A DNA stretch of 64,000 bases from Halohasta litchfieldiae (GCF_002788215.1 NZ_CP024845.1:3224001-3288000); one strand, 5' to 3'. Positions 53,865 through 63,492 are shown, counted from the stretch's first letter. Numbers and translations are program-made. Notes: a model not told the origin generated them from the sequence alone.

Positions 53865-56800
53865 ATGAGTCAGGCAACGCTCGGCACTGATCCCTACCAG
53901 AACTCGAATCTCTTCTCTAGCTACTATTTGTCCGACCGGATCGATGATCTCGACGAGTGGGAGTGCGACGACGAGGCCCGAGACGCATTCGAGCGACTCC
54001 AGAACCTCTGGGAGTTGGAGGGTGGGCTTGTCGACTCCTACGAGGAGGACGAACTGCTCACGGCGTGGATCGACAAGGTCACTGAGGTGTTGGGGTTCGA
54101 TAGGCTCTCGGAGACGACACTGCCGGATGGTGGTGGGTACACTGATCGACTCCTGTTCGATACCCCCGAGACTCGCCGGGACGCCGCCGCGCGGAAGAAA
54201 GACGGCGACCGTGAGGCCATGTTCGGGCTGGCCTCGGTCGTCTTGGAGGCCAAACAGTGGGATGCGGATTTCACGAAGCGGTTTGCCGAACAGCGGTCTT
54301 ATCGGGATGCCTCTCACCAGATCAAATACTATCTCGAACACACCCCTGAACGACTCCAGTGGGGGATTCTGACCAATGGGCGGAAATGGCGGCTGTACGG
54401 CACCAAGGATTATGCGACTGAAATTTATTACGAGGTCGACCTGCCGGAACTGCTCGAAGCCGGAAATCTGGAGCAGTTCAAATACTTTTTCGCCTTCTTT
54501 CGGTCGGCGGCATTCCGCGAGACGGCGGGTTCGTCGTTTCTCGATACGGTCTGGTCCGAAAGCGAGACCGCGGCCCAAGAACTCGGCGAGGACTTACAGG
54601 ATAACGTCTTTACGGCCCTGCGGGTGCTTGGCGAGGGGTTCATTCAGACGAACGATCTCAGTATCGACCCCGCCGACAGCGAGGCGCGGGCCGAACTGAA
54701 AGAACAATCGTTGGTGTTGCTCTACCGGCTGATGTTCGTGCTGTATGCCGAATCGCGTGGGTTGATCCATCCCGACGATCCGAAGATGCAGACCGAGTAC
54801 GAGGAGAACTTCAGCCTCACCCAGCGCCGGACCGAGATCCACGACCGGATCGAGGACGGCGACTCCTACGAGGATTTCAGCGGGTATTCGACGGGGATCT
54901 GGAGCCAGTTGCAGGACCTGTTCGGCCTGATCGACAAGGGCGAGGAGGATCTCGGTATTCCGCCGTACAACGGTGGGCTGTTCGATGACGCTTCCCACGC
55001 GTTTCTGGCAGACAACGAGGTGGCAGATCGGTATCTCGCGGAGGTGATCCACCGGCTCGGGACGACCGAGGGCGAGGATGGGTCGCCGGTGTTGGCCGAC
55101 TACGCCGATCTCGATACGCGGCATTTGGGGAGTATTTACGAGGGTCTGCTGGAACACGAGTTCCGCATCGCGCCGGAGCAGTACGCCGCGGTCGCCGAAG
55201 ACGGCGGCGAGGTCTGGAGGTCAGCCACGGAGGTCAGCGTGGCCGACGCCGTCGAGACCGTCGACGAGGGGCATCTCTATGTGGTCAACGACGACGGCGA
55301 GCGAAAGGCGACGGGGGCGTACTACACGCCCGACTACGTGGTCTCCTACATCGTCGAGGAGACAGTCGACCCCCTCATCGCCGAGATCAAAGCCGATCTC
55401 GCAGCCGAGGGGCTGGAACCCGGCGACAAGGGGTATTTCGCGCCGTTTTTCGAGCAGGTCAAGGAACTCACGGTGCTCGATCCGGCGATGGGGAGTGGGC
55501 ATTTCCTGACGAGTGCGACCGCGTATCTCACCGAGCAGGTGATGGAGGTCGTCCGCGAGCAGGAGATTCAGAGCTACGACGAGCAGGACTTGCGGCGGCA
55601 GATCGCCAAGGAGTGCATCTACGGCGTCGACATCAACGGGATGGCGGTCGAACTTGGCAAACTGTCGATGTGGCTCGAAACGCTGGCCGCCGACAAGCCG
55701 CTGGCGTTTCTGGACCACCACCTCAAAGCGGGCAACTCGCTGGTTGGCTCGGATATTACCGACGTGCTGGCCGAGGATGGTGAGACGGAGGATGGCCAGT
55801 TGACGCTCGGGCAGGCGTTGGCGCGGGCGCGGCAGCAGACGCTCGGCCACGTGATGGATCTCATGCAGGACTTGCTGGCCATCGACAACGACGGGCTGGC
55901 CGACATCAAGTCGATGGAGGAGCTGTACGACGAGATCCGCGCCGATCCGCTTTATAAACGGCTGTTCGAGGTGGCCAATGTGCATACCGCCGCACAGTTC
56001 GGTGTCGACGTGCCCGAGGGTGTATATGAGAAGATGGCCGGGGCGATTGATGACACTGATAAGTGGGCAGAGATTCGGGAGGAGGATTGGTTTACATCGG
56101 CGCAAGCACTGGCTGGCGAGCAGTCGTTTTTCCACTGGGAATTAGAGTATCCTGAAGTGTTCTTTAGTGAGGATGGGGAGAAGCAAGACGATGCTGGGTT
56201 TGATGCATTAATCGGGAATCCACCGTGGGTGCGTAGTATCAACTTGAAATCATCAGATATGAGCAGTTGGAGATATTATAGAAATTCCTATCAATCAGCT
56301 AGTAGTGGTGAATATGATATATACCTCTGCTTTATTGAAAAAGGTATTTCTCTAATAAACTCTGACGGTGAGTTTGGATATATAACACCAAATAAATGGA
56401 TAACATCACAGGTCGGTTCAAATCTGCGAGATATCCTTTCGTGTGGCAAATATGCCAAATCTATAATAGATTTCGGTTCACACCAACTTTTCGAAGGAAT
56501 AACCACATACTCTTCCCTACTGTTCCTTAATAAACAAAATAATTCTGAGGTTTATATTCAGGAATTGATCGAAGAGGATACTTCCGATCATCCAGATATT
56601 AAAACAGATCAGTTTTGGCAAAATGGGACCGTTGAAACAGAGTCACTTACCTCAGATCCTTGGTCATTCAACCTAGGTCCTATCGGCAATCTCTTTGATA
56701 AGCTCGCTACACTCCCTTCACTTGGCGATGAAGCGAATGTATTTATGGGAACAGGTACGAGAGCAGATTCTGTATTTCTACTTGAACAAGATGGTTCTGA

Positions 56801-58202
56801 ATTATATTCCCCAGCACTTGAAGAAACAGTTTCAATTGAAGAGGAATTACTTCGTCCGGGTTTAAAAGGAAGCGATATTGAGAATTATAGTTTTGAACGC
56901 AATCGAAGATTAATATTCCCGTACAATATTGGAGATAATAAGTGTGAACCAATTCAACCGAAGGAACTCCAAACGTCTTACCCAAAGTGCTGGGAATATC
57001 TCAATAAAAATAGAGAAGAACTTGAGCAAAGAGAAGGTGGAAAATTTGTTGACGAAGAGCTGTGGTATGTCTATGGCTATCCACGTAGTATGAATAAGTT
57101 AGGAAATGAAAAGATTGTGTTGCCAGATGTTGTAAATGAGGCTGAAATGGCCTATGATTCTGAAGGATGGTATATTCTTGACACGGCATATGGGATTGTG
57201 TCTGACAACCATGATGAGCGATATTTAACAGCAATATTGAATTCTGATCTGTTAACAAGCTATCTACAGCTTTCAGGCACTGATCTTCGTGGTGGCTATT
57301 TCCGTATGAAAACAGCGTATCTGAATCCATTCCCTATTCCAGACTTGAAGATTGATATCCGTGAAAATAAACGAGAACAATTCAGAGATATAGGTACAGA
57401 ACTGGCCGAAAATATCGTAGAGGGGAGTCAGAATACGGACACTATTGAAATCATTGGACAAGAGGGCTCTCAGGAAGTTTTGGTTCCAATTACAGAGTCT
57501 AGAAGTGATTTGACGAAGAAATTAAAATCACTTAACCTCTCTCTTCTAGACCACCTCGGCTCCTACTCCGATGGCCCGACCCTCTCAGACATCGGCCTGA
57601 CCCAACCCCCACGCGGCGCGGCGGAGTCGATCCTCCAGCAGACCGCCGCGGAGAAGCCGAACCTCCGGGTCGGTGAGGCCAGCGTGGTTCGGGAGTCCGA
57701 CAACACCGTCGAAATCCGATTGACGGCGCGGTATAAACCGAGCGAGACGCGACCGGAGGGAGGGTCTCGAACCGGAACGGGCGACGCCCGTGGAGGGAGC
57801 GAGGACGATGCCCTCGACGAGAGCGATTTCGAAGTCGACCAGTGGGGATACACCGAAACCGACCCCCAGCCCGCCTTACGGATCACCGATCTCACCAAGG
57901 CGGAGGCCGATCTGATCGCGGCCTTTGTTCCGGTGGCCGTCGACGAAGCCGGTGGGTTTGCGGGCTTCCGTGAGACGGCGACGAAAACGAACTCGCTGGT
58001 CGACCGGCTTCGGAAGTTGACGCTTCCGGCTGTGGATGACGTGGAAGCTGAGTTGACGGGGTATATGCAGACCGTCGAGCGAGCCGAGGAGTTAGAGGCG
58101 AAAATCGAGTCGACTGACGCGCTGATTGACGAGATTGTATATGAGCTGTATGGCTTGACTGACGAAGAAATCGAGATTGTTGAGGAGGCTGTCGGGGAGT
58201 AG
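53865..58202 (+). CDS. Type IIG/IIL restriction-modification enzyme (single-chain)
   Basis: 1445 residues. A PD-(D/E)xK-like nuclease region is at the N-terminus (Asp94 ... Glu128-Ala-Lys130). The gamma-type adenine methyltransferase core shows motif X region GAYYTPDYVVSYIV (484 onward), SAM motif I LDPAMGSGHF (538-547) and catalytic NPPW (785-788). The rest should hold the target-recognition domain and C-terminal part. Cleavage and methylation would share one recognition domain, so no partner genes are needed, and none are adjacent. Bases 56230-57545 are strikingly AT-rich compared with the rest of the gene. PglX-like proteins are an alternative, but the nuclease-like motif favours Eco57I/MmeI-type enzymes. 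Confidence 0.85.
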   Translation: MSQATLGTDPYQNSNLFSSYYLSDRIDDLDEWECDDEARDAFERLQNLWELEGGLVDSYEEDELLTAWIDKVTEVLGFDRLSETTLPDGGGYTDRLLFDTPETRRDAAARKKDGDREAMFGLASVVLEAKQWDADFTKRFAEQRSYRDASHQIKYYLEHTPERLQWGILTNGRKWRLYGTKDYATEIYYEVDLPELLEAGNLEQFKYFFAFFRSAAFRETAGSSFLDTVWSESETAAQELGEDLQDNVFTALRVLGEGFIQTNDLSIDPADSEARAELKEQSLVLLYRLMFVLYAESRGLIHPDDPKMQTEYEENFSLTQRRTEIHDRIEDGDSYEDFSGYSTGIWSQLQDLFGLIDKGEEDLGIPPYNGGLFDDASHAFLADNEVADRYLAEVIHRLGTTEGEDGSPVLADYADLDTRHLGSIYEGLLEHEFRIAPEQYAAVAEDGGEVWRSATEVSVADAVETVDEGHLYVVNDDGERKATGAYYTPDYVVSYIVEETVDPLIAEIKADLAAEGLEPGDKGYFAPFFEQVKELTVLDPAMGSGHFLTSATAYLTEQVMEVVREQEIQSYDEQDLRRQIAKECIYGVDINGMAVELGKLSMWLETLAADKPLAFLDHHLKAGNSLVGSDITDVLAEDGETEDGQLTLGQALARARQQTLGHVMDLMQDLLAIDNDGLADIKSMEELYDEIRADPLYKRLFEVANVHTAAQFGVDVPEGVYEKMAGAIDDTDKWAEIREEDWFTSAQALAGEQSFFHWELEYPEVFFSEDGEKQDDAGFDALIGNPPWVRSINLKSSDMSSWRYYRNSYQSASSGEYDIYLCFIEKGISLINSDGEFGYITPNKWITSQVGSNLRDILSCGKYAKSIIDFGSHQLFEGITTYSSLLFLNKQNNSEVYIQELIEEDTSDHPDIKTDQFWQNGTVETESLTSDPWSFNLGPIGNLFDKLATLPSLGDEANVFMGTGTRADSVFLLEQDGSELYSPALEETVSIEEELLRPGLKGSDIENYSFERNRRLIFPYNIGDNKCEPIQPKELQTSYPKCWEYLNKNREELEQREGGKFVDEELWYVYGYPRSMNKLGNEKIVLPDVVNEAEMAYDSEGWYILDTAYGIVSDNHDERYLTAILNSDLLTSYLQLSGTDLRGGYFRMKTAYLNPFPIPDLKIDIRENKREQFRDIGTELAENIVEGSQNTDTIEIIGQEGSQEVLVPITESRSDLTKKLKSLNLSLLDHLGSYSDGPTLSDIGLTQPPRGAAESILQQTAAEKPNLRVGEASVVRESDNTVEIRLTARYKPSETRPEGGSRTGTGDARGGSEDDALDESDFEVDQWGYTETDPQPALRITDLTKAEADLIAAFVPVAVDEAGGFAGFRETATKTNSLVDRLRKLTLPAVDDVEAELTGYMQTVERAEELEAKIESTDALIDEIVYELYGLTDEEIEIVEEAVGE
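56230..57545 (+). other. AT-rich mosaic block within the restriction-modification gene
   Basis: Composition drops sharply to about one-third GC (19 of 60 in a sampled line) from well over half outside. The block starts at the NPPW codons and ends near residue 1225, with no frame disruption, and has no GTCGAC. It covers the expected recognition region, so it looks like an imported domain. Confidence 0.85.
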
Positions 58203-58203
58203 T

Positions 58204-58330
58204 ATCCGCGAGCGAAAGCGAGCGGTTCTCTGCCGAACACAGTGAGGCAGTCTTTTTGGTCCAGATTTTTCAAGGCGTGGTTGGCGAACGCAGTGAGCCA
58301 ACCCAACGCAGAAAAAGGTGGTTTTGAGTG
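58204..58330. repeat. Double-hairpin intergenic module A
   Basis: Contains two hairpins with near-identical 11-base loops: stem CTGCC/GGCAG at 58230-58250 and stem GGTTGGC/GCCAACC at 58279-58303. They are separated by T-runs and followed by GAAAAAGGTGG. A related module follows the next gene. They may act as terminators of the upstream gene. Confidence 0.8.
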
Positions 58331-58351
58331 TAGGGTCTCTCACAGTGAGGT

Positions 58352-58672
58352 ATGGTAAGCGAAGATACAGTCCTCGATACGTTTCCGGACAGTCCAGTGA
58401 CCACGGCCGCACTCTCGGAGCTCGAAAATCACGACGATATTCTGACGGCGATCCCGCTCATCTCGGAGGCTCGCGGCGCAAAGGAACTCTCCAAACACGC
58501 GGTGATCCAAACCGACTCAGTCGCCATTGTCGTCGTCTACAATGACGGCGAGGGATGGACCGTCGACCACCGCGTCGACGGCACCGACCGCGACAATGAC
58601 GAGGTATTCGAGGAGGCAATGGTCGCCGCACAGGGTGAAACGTCGCTGGTCGACGCACCCGACGAGAAGTAG
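58352..58672 (+). CDS. Small uncharacterised protein between hairpin modules
   Basis: 106 residues, acidic, mixed alpha/beta: DTFPDSPVTTAALSELENHDDIL and a central strand VIQTDSVAIVVVYNDGEGWTVDHRVDG. No family was recognised. It is flanked on both sides by related double-hairpin repeats, so it may be a small cassette. Confidence 0.7.
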   Translation: MVSEDTVLDTFPDSPVTTAALSELENHDDILTAIPLISEARGAKELSKHAVIQTDSVAIVVVYNDGEGWTVDHRVDGTDRDNDEVFEEAMVAAQGETSLVDAPDEK

Positions 58673-58790
58673 TCCACGAGAGAAGCAAGCGGTTCACTGC
58701 CGAACGGAGTGAGGCAGCCTTTTTGATCCACATTTTTGCGGTGAGCGGTGGCCGAACGGAGTGAGGCCACCCGAACCGTAAAAAGGTGGG
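58673..58790. repeat. Double-hairpin intergenic module B
   Basis: Related to module A: stem CTGCC/GGCAG at 58697-58717 and stem GGTGGCC/GGCCACC at 58747-58771, both with loop GAACGGAGTGA, T-runs between and TAAAAAGGTGGG after. It lies between the small gene and the convergent kinase gene, a likely bidirectional terminator. Confidence 0.8.
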
Positions 58791-58793
58791 AGT

Positions 58794-60386
58794 CTACTCC
58801 GACGCAGAAACAGGTGGTTTGGGAAGCCGAAGTTCGACAGTCGACCCAAGCTGTTGTGGCTCGATGACACTGACTGTGCCACCGACACCGGTGACAATCC
58901 AGTAGACGAGCCACAGCCCGAGGCCGCGACCGTGGGCCAGCGGCGTCTCCTCGCCGGATTCGAGGACCGACCGCTCCAACTCGGGGAGCCCCGGTCCCTC
59001 GTCCCGCACCCGAATCGCGACGTGTGTGTCGGTCTCGGCCAGTTCGATCCCGACGGTGGGAGTCTCACCTGTGTGTTTGGCGGCGTTGTCGACCAGTTCC
59101 CAGACGGCCGTTTCCAGCCGTGGGGCCGTGTCGACCACGCATGTTTCGAGTCCCGAGGCGGCAATCGATGCCTCGGGATACTGGTCGCCGAGTTGGTCGA
59201 CCACGCGGTCGACGAGCGGGCGGAGATCGATAGGCTTCCGCTCGATAGGCCCGTCGAGCGTTTGTTCGAGCTTTTGGGCCGTCTCACTCAGATCGAGCAA
59301 CCGATCCGAGGTCGTCCGCACGCGCTTGGCCAGCGTCTGCTGTTGGCCCACCAACTGGTCTTCGAGCATCTCGGCGTAGCCGTTGATAACGCCGACATCG
59401 TTGCGCAGATTGTGACGAAGCACACGGTTGATGACGCTGATCAGTCCGTCCCGACGCTTCCGCTCGGTGACGTTCCGAGTCATCCCTTGGACGGCAACGA
59501 TATCTTCGGTAGTGCGCTCGCTTTCGGGCACCTCGCTGTCGTAGATCGGCGTCCCGCGAACATCGGCGTAAATGACGTCACCTGCCTTCGTCTCCAAGGG
59601 GAGATACCGCTCCTCGACTGTCTCGCCCGACAGAATCTGTTCGAGAAGCTCCATGGCGCGTTCTGCGGCCTCCTCGTCGGGAAAGACCAGCTGCATCGAC
59701 GAGCCGGTGAGTTCTTCGGGCTCGTAGCCCAGCAACTCGACGACGGACGGGCTGTTGTAGGTGAACTGTCCGTTGAGATCGAGCCGAAAGACGTGATCGA
59801 AACTGGCGTCGATGACTGCGCGATAGATCTCACTGCGTTCGTTGAGCTGGGTTTCCCACGCCGTGAGTTCCTGTTCGTACTGCTGTTGTTCGATCTCGTA
59901 GCCAGCCATCTGTGCCACCAGATGGCTGAACGATTTTTCGGCCTCGGAAAACGGCTCAGCACGTGCGTTTTGGGCGGTAAAACAGACTGTTCCGTACGGT
60001 TCGCCGTCGACCAAAATCGGTGCACCGTGGTAACAGTGAATGCCGTATTCGACAGCATCCACACTATCTTCGAGTCCCACGTCGGTGACGTCGGAAAACG
60101 CGACGATCTCCTCTTCGCGAATCGTCCGCAAACAGTAGGTGGTGTTGAGATCTCGCTTGAGCCCAGTCGGATCGGGTTGCTCGCCCGGATCGGTACTGAT
60201 GAGGACTTCCCAGTGGTCGGTCTCCTGATCGATCGTGGTGACGATTCCCATGTCGACGCCGAACTGTGAGACACCGACATCGAGGGCGTCTCGGAGCCGC
60301 TCTTCAAGTGGGCGGTCGGTTTGCATCACCTCGTAGAGTCGTGAGTATGCCGTCTGGCGATCAAACCCTGCTTGGATCCCACTCAT
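58794..60386 (-). CDS. Sensor histidine kinase, GAF-PAS-HisKA-HATPase
   Basis: 530 residues. A GAF domain (about 25-165; YCLRTIREEEIVAFSDV, GAPILVDGEPYGTVCF), a PAS domain (about 190-310; FRLDLNGQFTYNSPSVVELLGYEPEEL), the phosphoacceptor region VLRHNLRNDVGVING and an ATPase domain (ELVDNAAKHTG, DEGPGLP, GRGLGLWLV) are present. No membrane helices, so it is a cytosolic sensor. The signal and partner regulator are not known. Confidence 0.9.
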   Translation of the reverse strand: MSGIQAGFDRQTAYSRLYEVMQTDRPLEERLRDALDVGVSQFGVDMGIVTTIDQETDHWEVLISTDPGEQPDPTGLKRDLNTTYCLRTIREEEIVAFSDVTDVGLEDSVDAVEYGIHCYHGAPILVDGEPYGTVCFTAQNARAEPFSEAEKSFSHLVAQMAGYEIEQQQYEQELTAWETQLNERSEIYRAVIDASFDHVFRLDLNGQFTYNSPSVVELLGYEPEELTGSSMQLVFPDEEAAERAMELLEQILSGETVEERYLPLETKAGDVIYADVRGTPIYDSEVPESERTTEDIVAVQGMTRNVTERKRRDGLISVINRVLRHNLRNDVGVINGYAEMLEDQLVGQQQTLAKRVRTTSDRLLDLSETAQKLEQTLDGPIERKPIDLRPLVDRVVDQLGDQYPEASIAASGLETCVVDTAPRLETAVWELVDNAAKHTGETPTVGIELAETDTHVAIRVRDEGPGLPELERSVLESGEETPLAHGRGLGLWLVYWIVTGVGGTVSVIEPQQLGSTVELRLPKPPVSASE

Positions 60387-60534
60387 ACTGCTTGCCCCCG
60401 GCTCTCGCTCATACTTATCTATTGGGGATACGTCCTATTATAAACTCCGTACGGTGACACCGCAGATCCCGATAGTGCAGACGGTCGACCCCGGTTTCGG
60501 CTGGCTTTTTAGTGCCGCCGTCCCTCCCTACCGT

Positions 60535-61449
60535 ATGGTTTCGGAACTCTTTGATCCCGACCGCTGGGAGACCGTCGACGCCTTCGCGTTCGACGACATC
60601 ACCTACCACCGCGGGGTCGACGTCCCGGCCGTCCGCATCGCCTTTGACCGCCCAGAAGTTCGGAATGCGTTCCGCCCGGGCACGGTCGACGAACTGTACA
60701 CAGCCCTCGATCACGCCCGCAAACAGGCCTCGATTGGCTGCGTGCTTCTGACGGGCAACGGCCCCTCCGAGAAGGACGGCGGCTGGGCCTTCTGCTCGGG
60801 CGGCGACCAGTCGGTCCGGGGTGGCTCGGGCTACGAGTACCGCGACGACGACGAGGCCGCCGCGGACGACGATCCAGCAGTACAGGAAGCCAAGGCCGGT
60901 CGACTCCACATTCTGGAAGTCCAGCGCCTGATTCGGACGATGCCCAAACCAGTCGTCGCCGTCGTGCCGGGCTGGGCAGTCGGTGGCGGCCATTCGCTGC
61001 ACGTGATCTGTGACCTCACACTCGCCTCCGACGAACACGCCAAATTCCTCCAGACTGACCCTGATGTCGCCTCCTTCGACGGCGGCTTCGGCTCGGCGTA
61101 TCTCGCCAAACAGATCGGCCAGAAGAAGGCCCGAGAAGTGTTCTTCCGGGGAAAAACCTACTCCGCCGAGGAGGCAGCCGATATGGGGATGGTCAACGAA
61201 GCAATCGCCCACGAGGATCTCGAAGACGTCGCCTTAGAGTGGGCCGACGAGATGACTCAAAAGAGCCCGACCGCGATGCGGATGCTCAAATACGCGTTTA
61301 ATGCGACCGACGACGGGATGATGGGCCAGCAGGTGTTCGCCGGCGAGGCGACCCGGCTTGCCTACATGACCGATGAGGCCAAAGAGGGTCGGGATGCGTT
61401 TCTCGAAGGCCGCGAGCCCGATTTCGACGAGTTCCCGTGGCACTATTAG
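60535..61449 (+). CDS. menB: 1,4-dihydroxy-2-naphthoyl-CoA synthase MenB
   Basis: 304 residues, crotonase fold. The oxyanion loop CSGGDQSVRG, VVAVVPGWAVGGGHSLHVICDLTLAS and DVASFDGGFGSAYLAKQIG identify MenB, which closes the naphthoate ring of menaquinone. The start MVSELFDPDRWE at 60535 is the family start; 27 upstream codons are in the promoter region. MenD is encoded 9 kb upstream. Confidence 0.94.
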   Translation: MVSELFDPDRWETVDAFAFDDITYHRGVDVPAVRIAFDRPEVRNAFRPGTVDELYTALDHARKQASIGCVLLTGNGPSEKDGGWAFCSGGDQSVRGGSGYEYRDDDEAAADDDPAVQEAKAGRLHILEVQRLIRTMPKPVVAVVPGWAVGGGHSLHVICDLTLASDEHAKFLQTDPDVASFDGGFGSAYLAKQIGQKKAREVFFRGKTYSAEEAADMGMVNEAIAHEDLEDVALEWADEMTQKSPTAMRMLKYAFNATDDGMMGQQVFAGEATRLAYMTDEAKEGRDAFLEGREPDFDEFPWHY

Positions 61450-61455
61450 GCGACC

Positions 61456-63345
61456 TCAGTCGACGGCCTCGACACCGGTGATCTCGAACCGCGCCCCGCC
61501 TTCGGTACCCGTCGTAATCCGAATCTCCCAGCCGTGTGCTGCGACGATCTCGTCGACGATACTCAGTCCGAGGCCGGTACCATCGTGGGATGTCGAGTAA
61601 CCCCCCTCGAACACGGTCTTGCGGACGTCCTCAGGGATGCCGGGCCCGTCGTCTTCGATATAAAAGCCGTCGTCGAGATCGCCGAACGTGACCTGAACGT
61701 TCTCCCCGCCGTGCTCGACAGCATTGCGGATGAGGTTCTCGAACAGTTGTCGGAGTCGCGTTTTGTCTGCGTCGACCCTTCGGTCGGTTTGGACCGACAC
61801 GGTCGCCTTCTCGGTCGGGACGGTCTCCCAACACTGCTCGACGAGCGTCCGGAGGTCGATGGTCGAGCGTTCGCTGATGGCGTTTTCGGTCCGACTCAGC
61901 AGGAGGACGTCGTCGATCAGCGTATCCATCCGTTCGACCGCGGCCTGTACGCGGTGGAGTTCGGAGACATCGCCAGTTTCGACAGCTATGTCGACGTAAC
62001 CCTCGATAATGCCGAGTGGGTTCCGCAGGTCGTGGGAGACGATGGAGGCAAACCGCTCCAACTGCTCGTTTTGTTCGTGGAGCTGTTCGGTCACCTGTCG
62101 GCGCTGGAGTTCGTAGCTCACCCACCGACTCATCAGGTCGACTAAGGTTTCTTCCCAATCGGAGAACTGGCCGTTTTTCGTCTCGGTGCCGTAGAAACAG
62201 AACGTCCCGTACACCTCGTCGTCGACGAAGACTGGCGCGCCGAGATAACATCCGATTCCCCACTCGGCGAACCCAGCGCGGTCGGTCTCGTCGGGGGCAT
62301 CGCGTTCGACATCTCCCAATACGACCGTCCGTTCGGTGCTGGCGGCGATCTCGCAGTTGGTGGCCGACACCGGTACGACGTCACCCTCCTGAATACTGTC
62401 GTCGTCCGATGCGACGATCTCGAAGGTGTAGTCGTCGCCGTCGATCTCCGACAGCGTGCCGTACTGGGTGTCGAGTTCCCGTCGCCCGAGTTCAAGCAAT
62501 TTCCGGACTTGCTGGTCGAACGAGTGGTCTCGATCCGAAATGATGTCGTGCATCTCCCGCAGGACGCGCTCGCGGTTGTGTCGTTCGGTGACGTCCTGAA
62601 CAGCGCCGCGAAGCGTCTCGACGGTCCCGTTTTCGACGGCGGGCACGCCTTGGACGCGGAGCCAGCGAACCTCGCCGTTGGGCCGCACAAACCGAACGTC
62701 GACGTCGAACGGCTCGCCGTCGGTGAGTGCCTCGTCGACTGCGCTCGCAATGATCGGTCGATCCGCCTCGTGATAGAAGTCGAGAGCCTCCTCCAGCGGT
62801 GGCTCTTCGTCGCCCTTGACGCCGAGGATGTCGAACAGGTGGTCGGTCCAAAACACCTCTCTTGTTTCGGTGTCGATCTCCCAGCCGCCGACGTCGGCGA
62901 TGCGCTCGGTTTTGGCGAGCAGATCCGTGGTACGTTGGAGTTCGCGTTCCCGCTTGTGGTCGGCCCGGTACTGCTCGACGAGGTCGACGATCCGGTCGAG
63001 GAGCGCCTGTTTTTGGTCCGTATGCAGATACTCCGAGACATCCGCCGAGATCGCGTCCTTAGCGAGCTTCTCGCTGCCGCCATCAGTCCGGAGGATGAAC
63101 GGCAGCGAGGGGTAGTCCTCGCGGACGGTTTCGAGCAGCTCGATCCCATCAATGTTCGGCAGGTCGTGATCGACGACGATACAGTCGACGTCGCCGTCGA
63201 CCAGCTGTTGGTGGCCCTCGGCACTGCTCGTGGCTGTCTGTATCTCGATAGGCGGGTCCGATTCGGCGGCCGCCCGAATCAACTCGGCGAGGCTGGAGCC
63301 ATCGGTAACGTGGAGGACTCGAACTGGCTTCACAGCCTCTGACAT
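61456..63345 (-). CDS. Hybrid sensor kinase, receiver-PAS-GAF-HisKA-HATPase
   Basis: 629 residues. An N-terminal receiver domain carries the phosphoacceptor candidate Asp59 (IVVDHDLPNIDG). A PAS domain follows (about 150-270; ADVGGWEIDTETREVFWTDHLFDILG), then GAF (about 290-425; QYGTLSEIDGDDYTFEIVASDDD), HisKA with SIVSHDLRNPLGIIEGYVDIA, and an ATPase domain (NLIRNAVEHGG, DDGPGIPED, GTGLGLSIVDEIV). This arrangement is common in haloarchaea. The start at 63345 is preferred to 63357. Signal unknown. Confidence 0.9.
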   Translation of the reverse strand: MSEAVKPVRVLHVTDGSSLAELIRAAAESDPPIEIQTATSSAEGHQQLVDGDVDCIVVDHDLPNIDGIELLETVREDYPSLPFILRTDGGSEKLAKDAISADVSEYLHTDQKQALLDRIVDLVEQYRADHKRERELQRTTDLLAKTERIADVGGWEIDTETREVFWTDHLFDILGVKGDEEPPLEEALDFYHEADRPIIASAVDEALTDGEPFDVDVRFVRPNGEVRWLRVQGVPAVENGTVETLRGAVQDVTERHNRERVLREMHDIISDRDHSFDQQVRKLLELGRRELDTQYGTLSEIDGDDYTFEIVASDDDSIQEGDVVPVSATNCEIAASTERTVVLGDVERDAPDETDRAGFAEWGIGCYLGAPVFVDDEVYGTFCFYGTETKNGQFSDWEETLVDLMSRWVSYELQRRQVTEQLHEQNEQLERFASIVSHDLRNPLGIIEGYVDIAVETGDVSELHRVQAAVERMDTLIDDVLLLSRTENAISERSTIDLRTLVEQCWETVPTEKATVSVQTDRRVDADKTRLRQLFENLIRNAVEHGGENVQVTFGDLDDGFYIEDDGPGIPEDVRKTVFEGGYSTSHDGTGLGLSIVDEIVAAHGWEIRITTGTEGGARFEITGVEAVD

Positions 63346-63492
63346 ATATCCACCCACTCGTACCAGAGGGATAAACTAGACGGCTTAGCCATCAGTTATG
63401 TAACACCATCGTGCCGTTTGAGTCTGTGAGTTACTCTCGAACCAGCTCCGAACATCGGATAGTTCATGTTTTCTCGACTACAGTACGATAGT

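Noticed and set aside
53865-58202. BREX PglX or DISARM methylase
   Set aside because: No accompanying BREX or DISARM genes, and an N-terminal nuclease-like motif favours a single-chain Type IIG/IIL enzyme.
58854-60269. 471-codon plus-strand ORF opposite the sensor kinase
   Set aside because: Antisense shadow of a gene with complete GAF, PAS and kinase domains.
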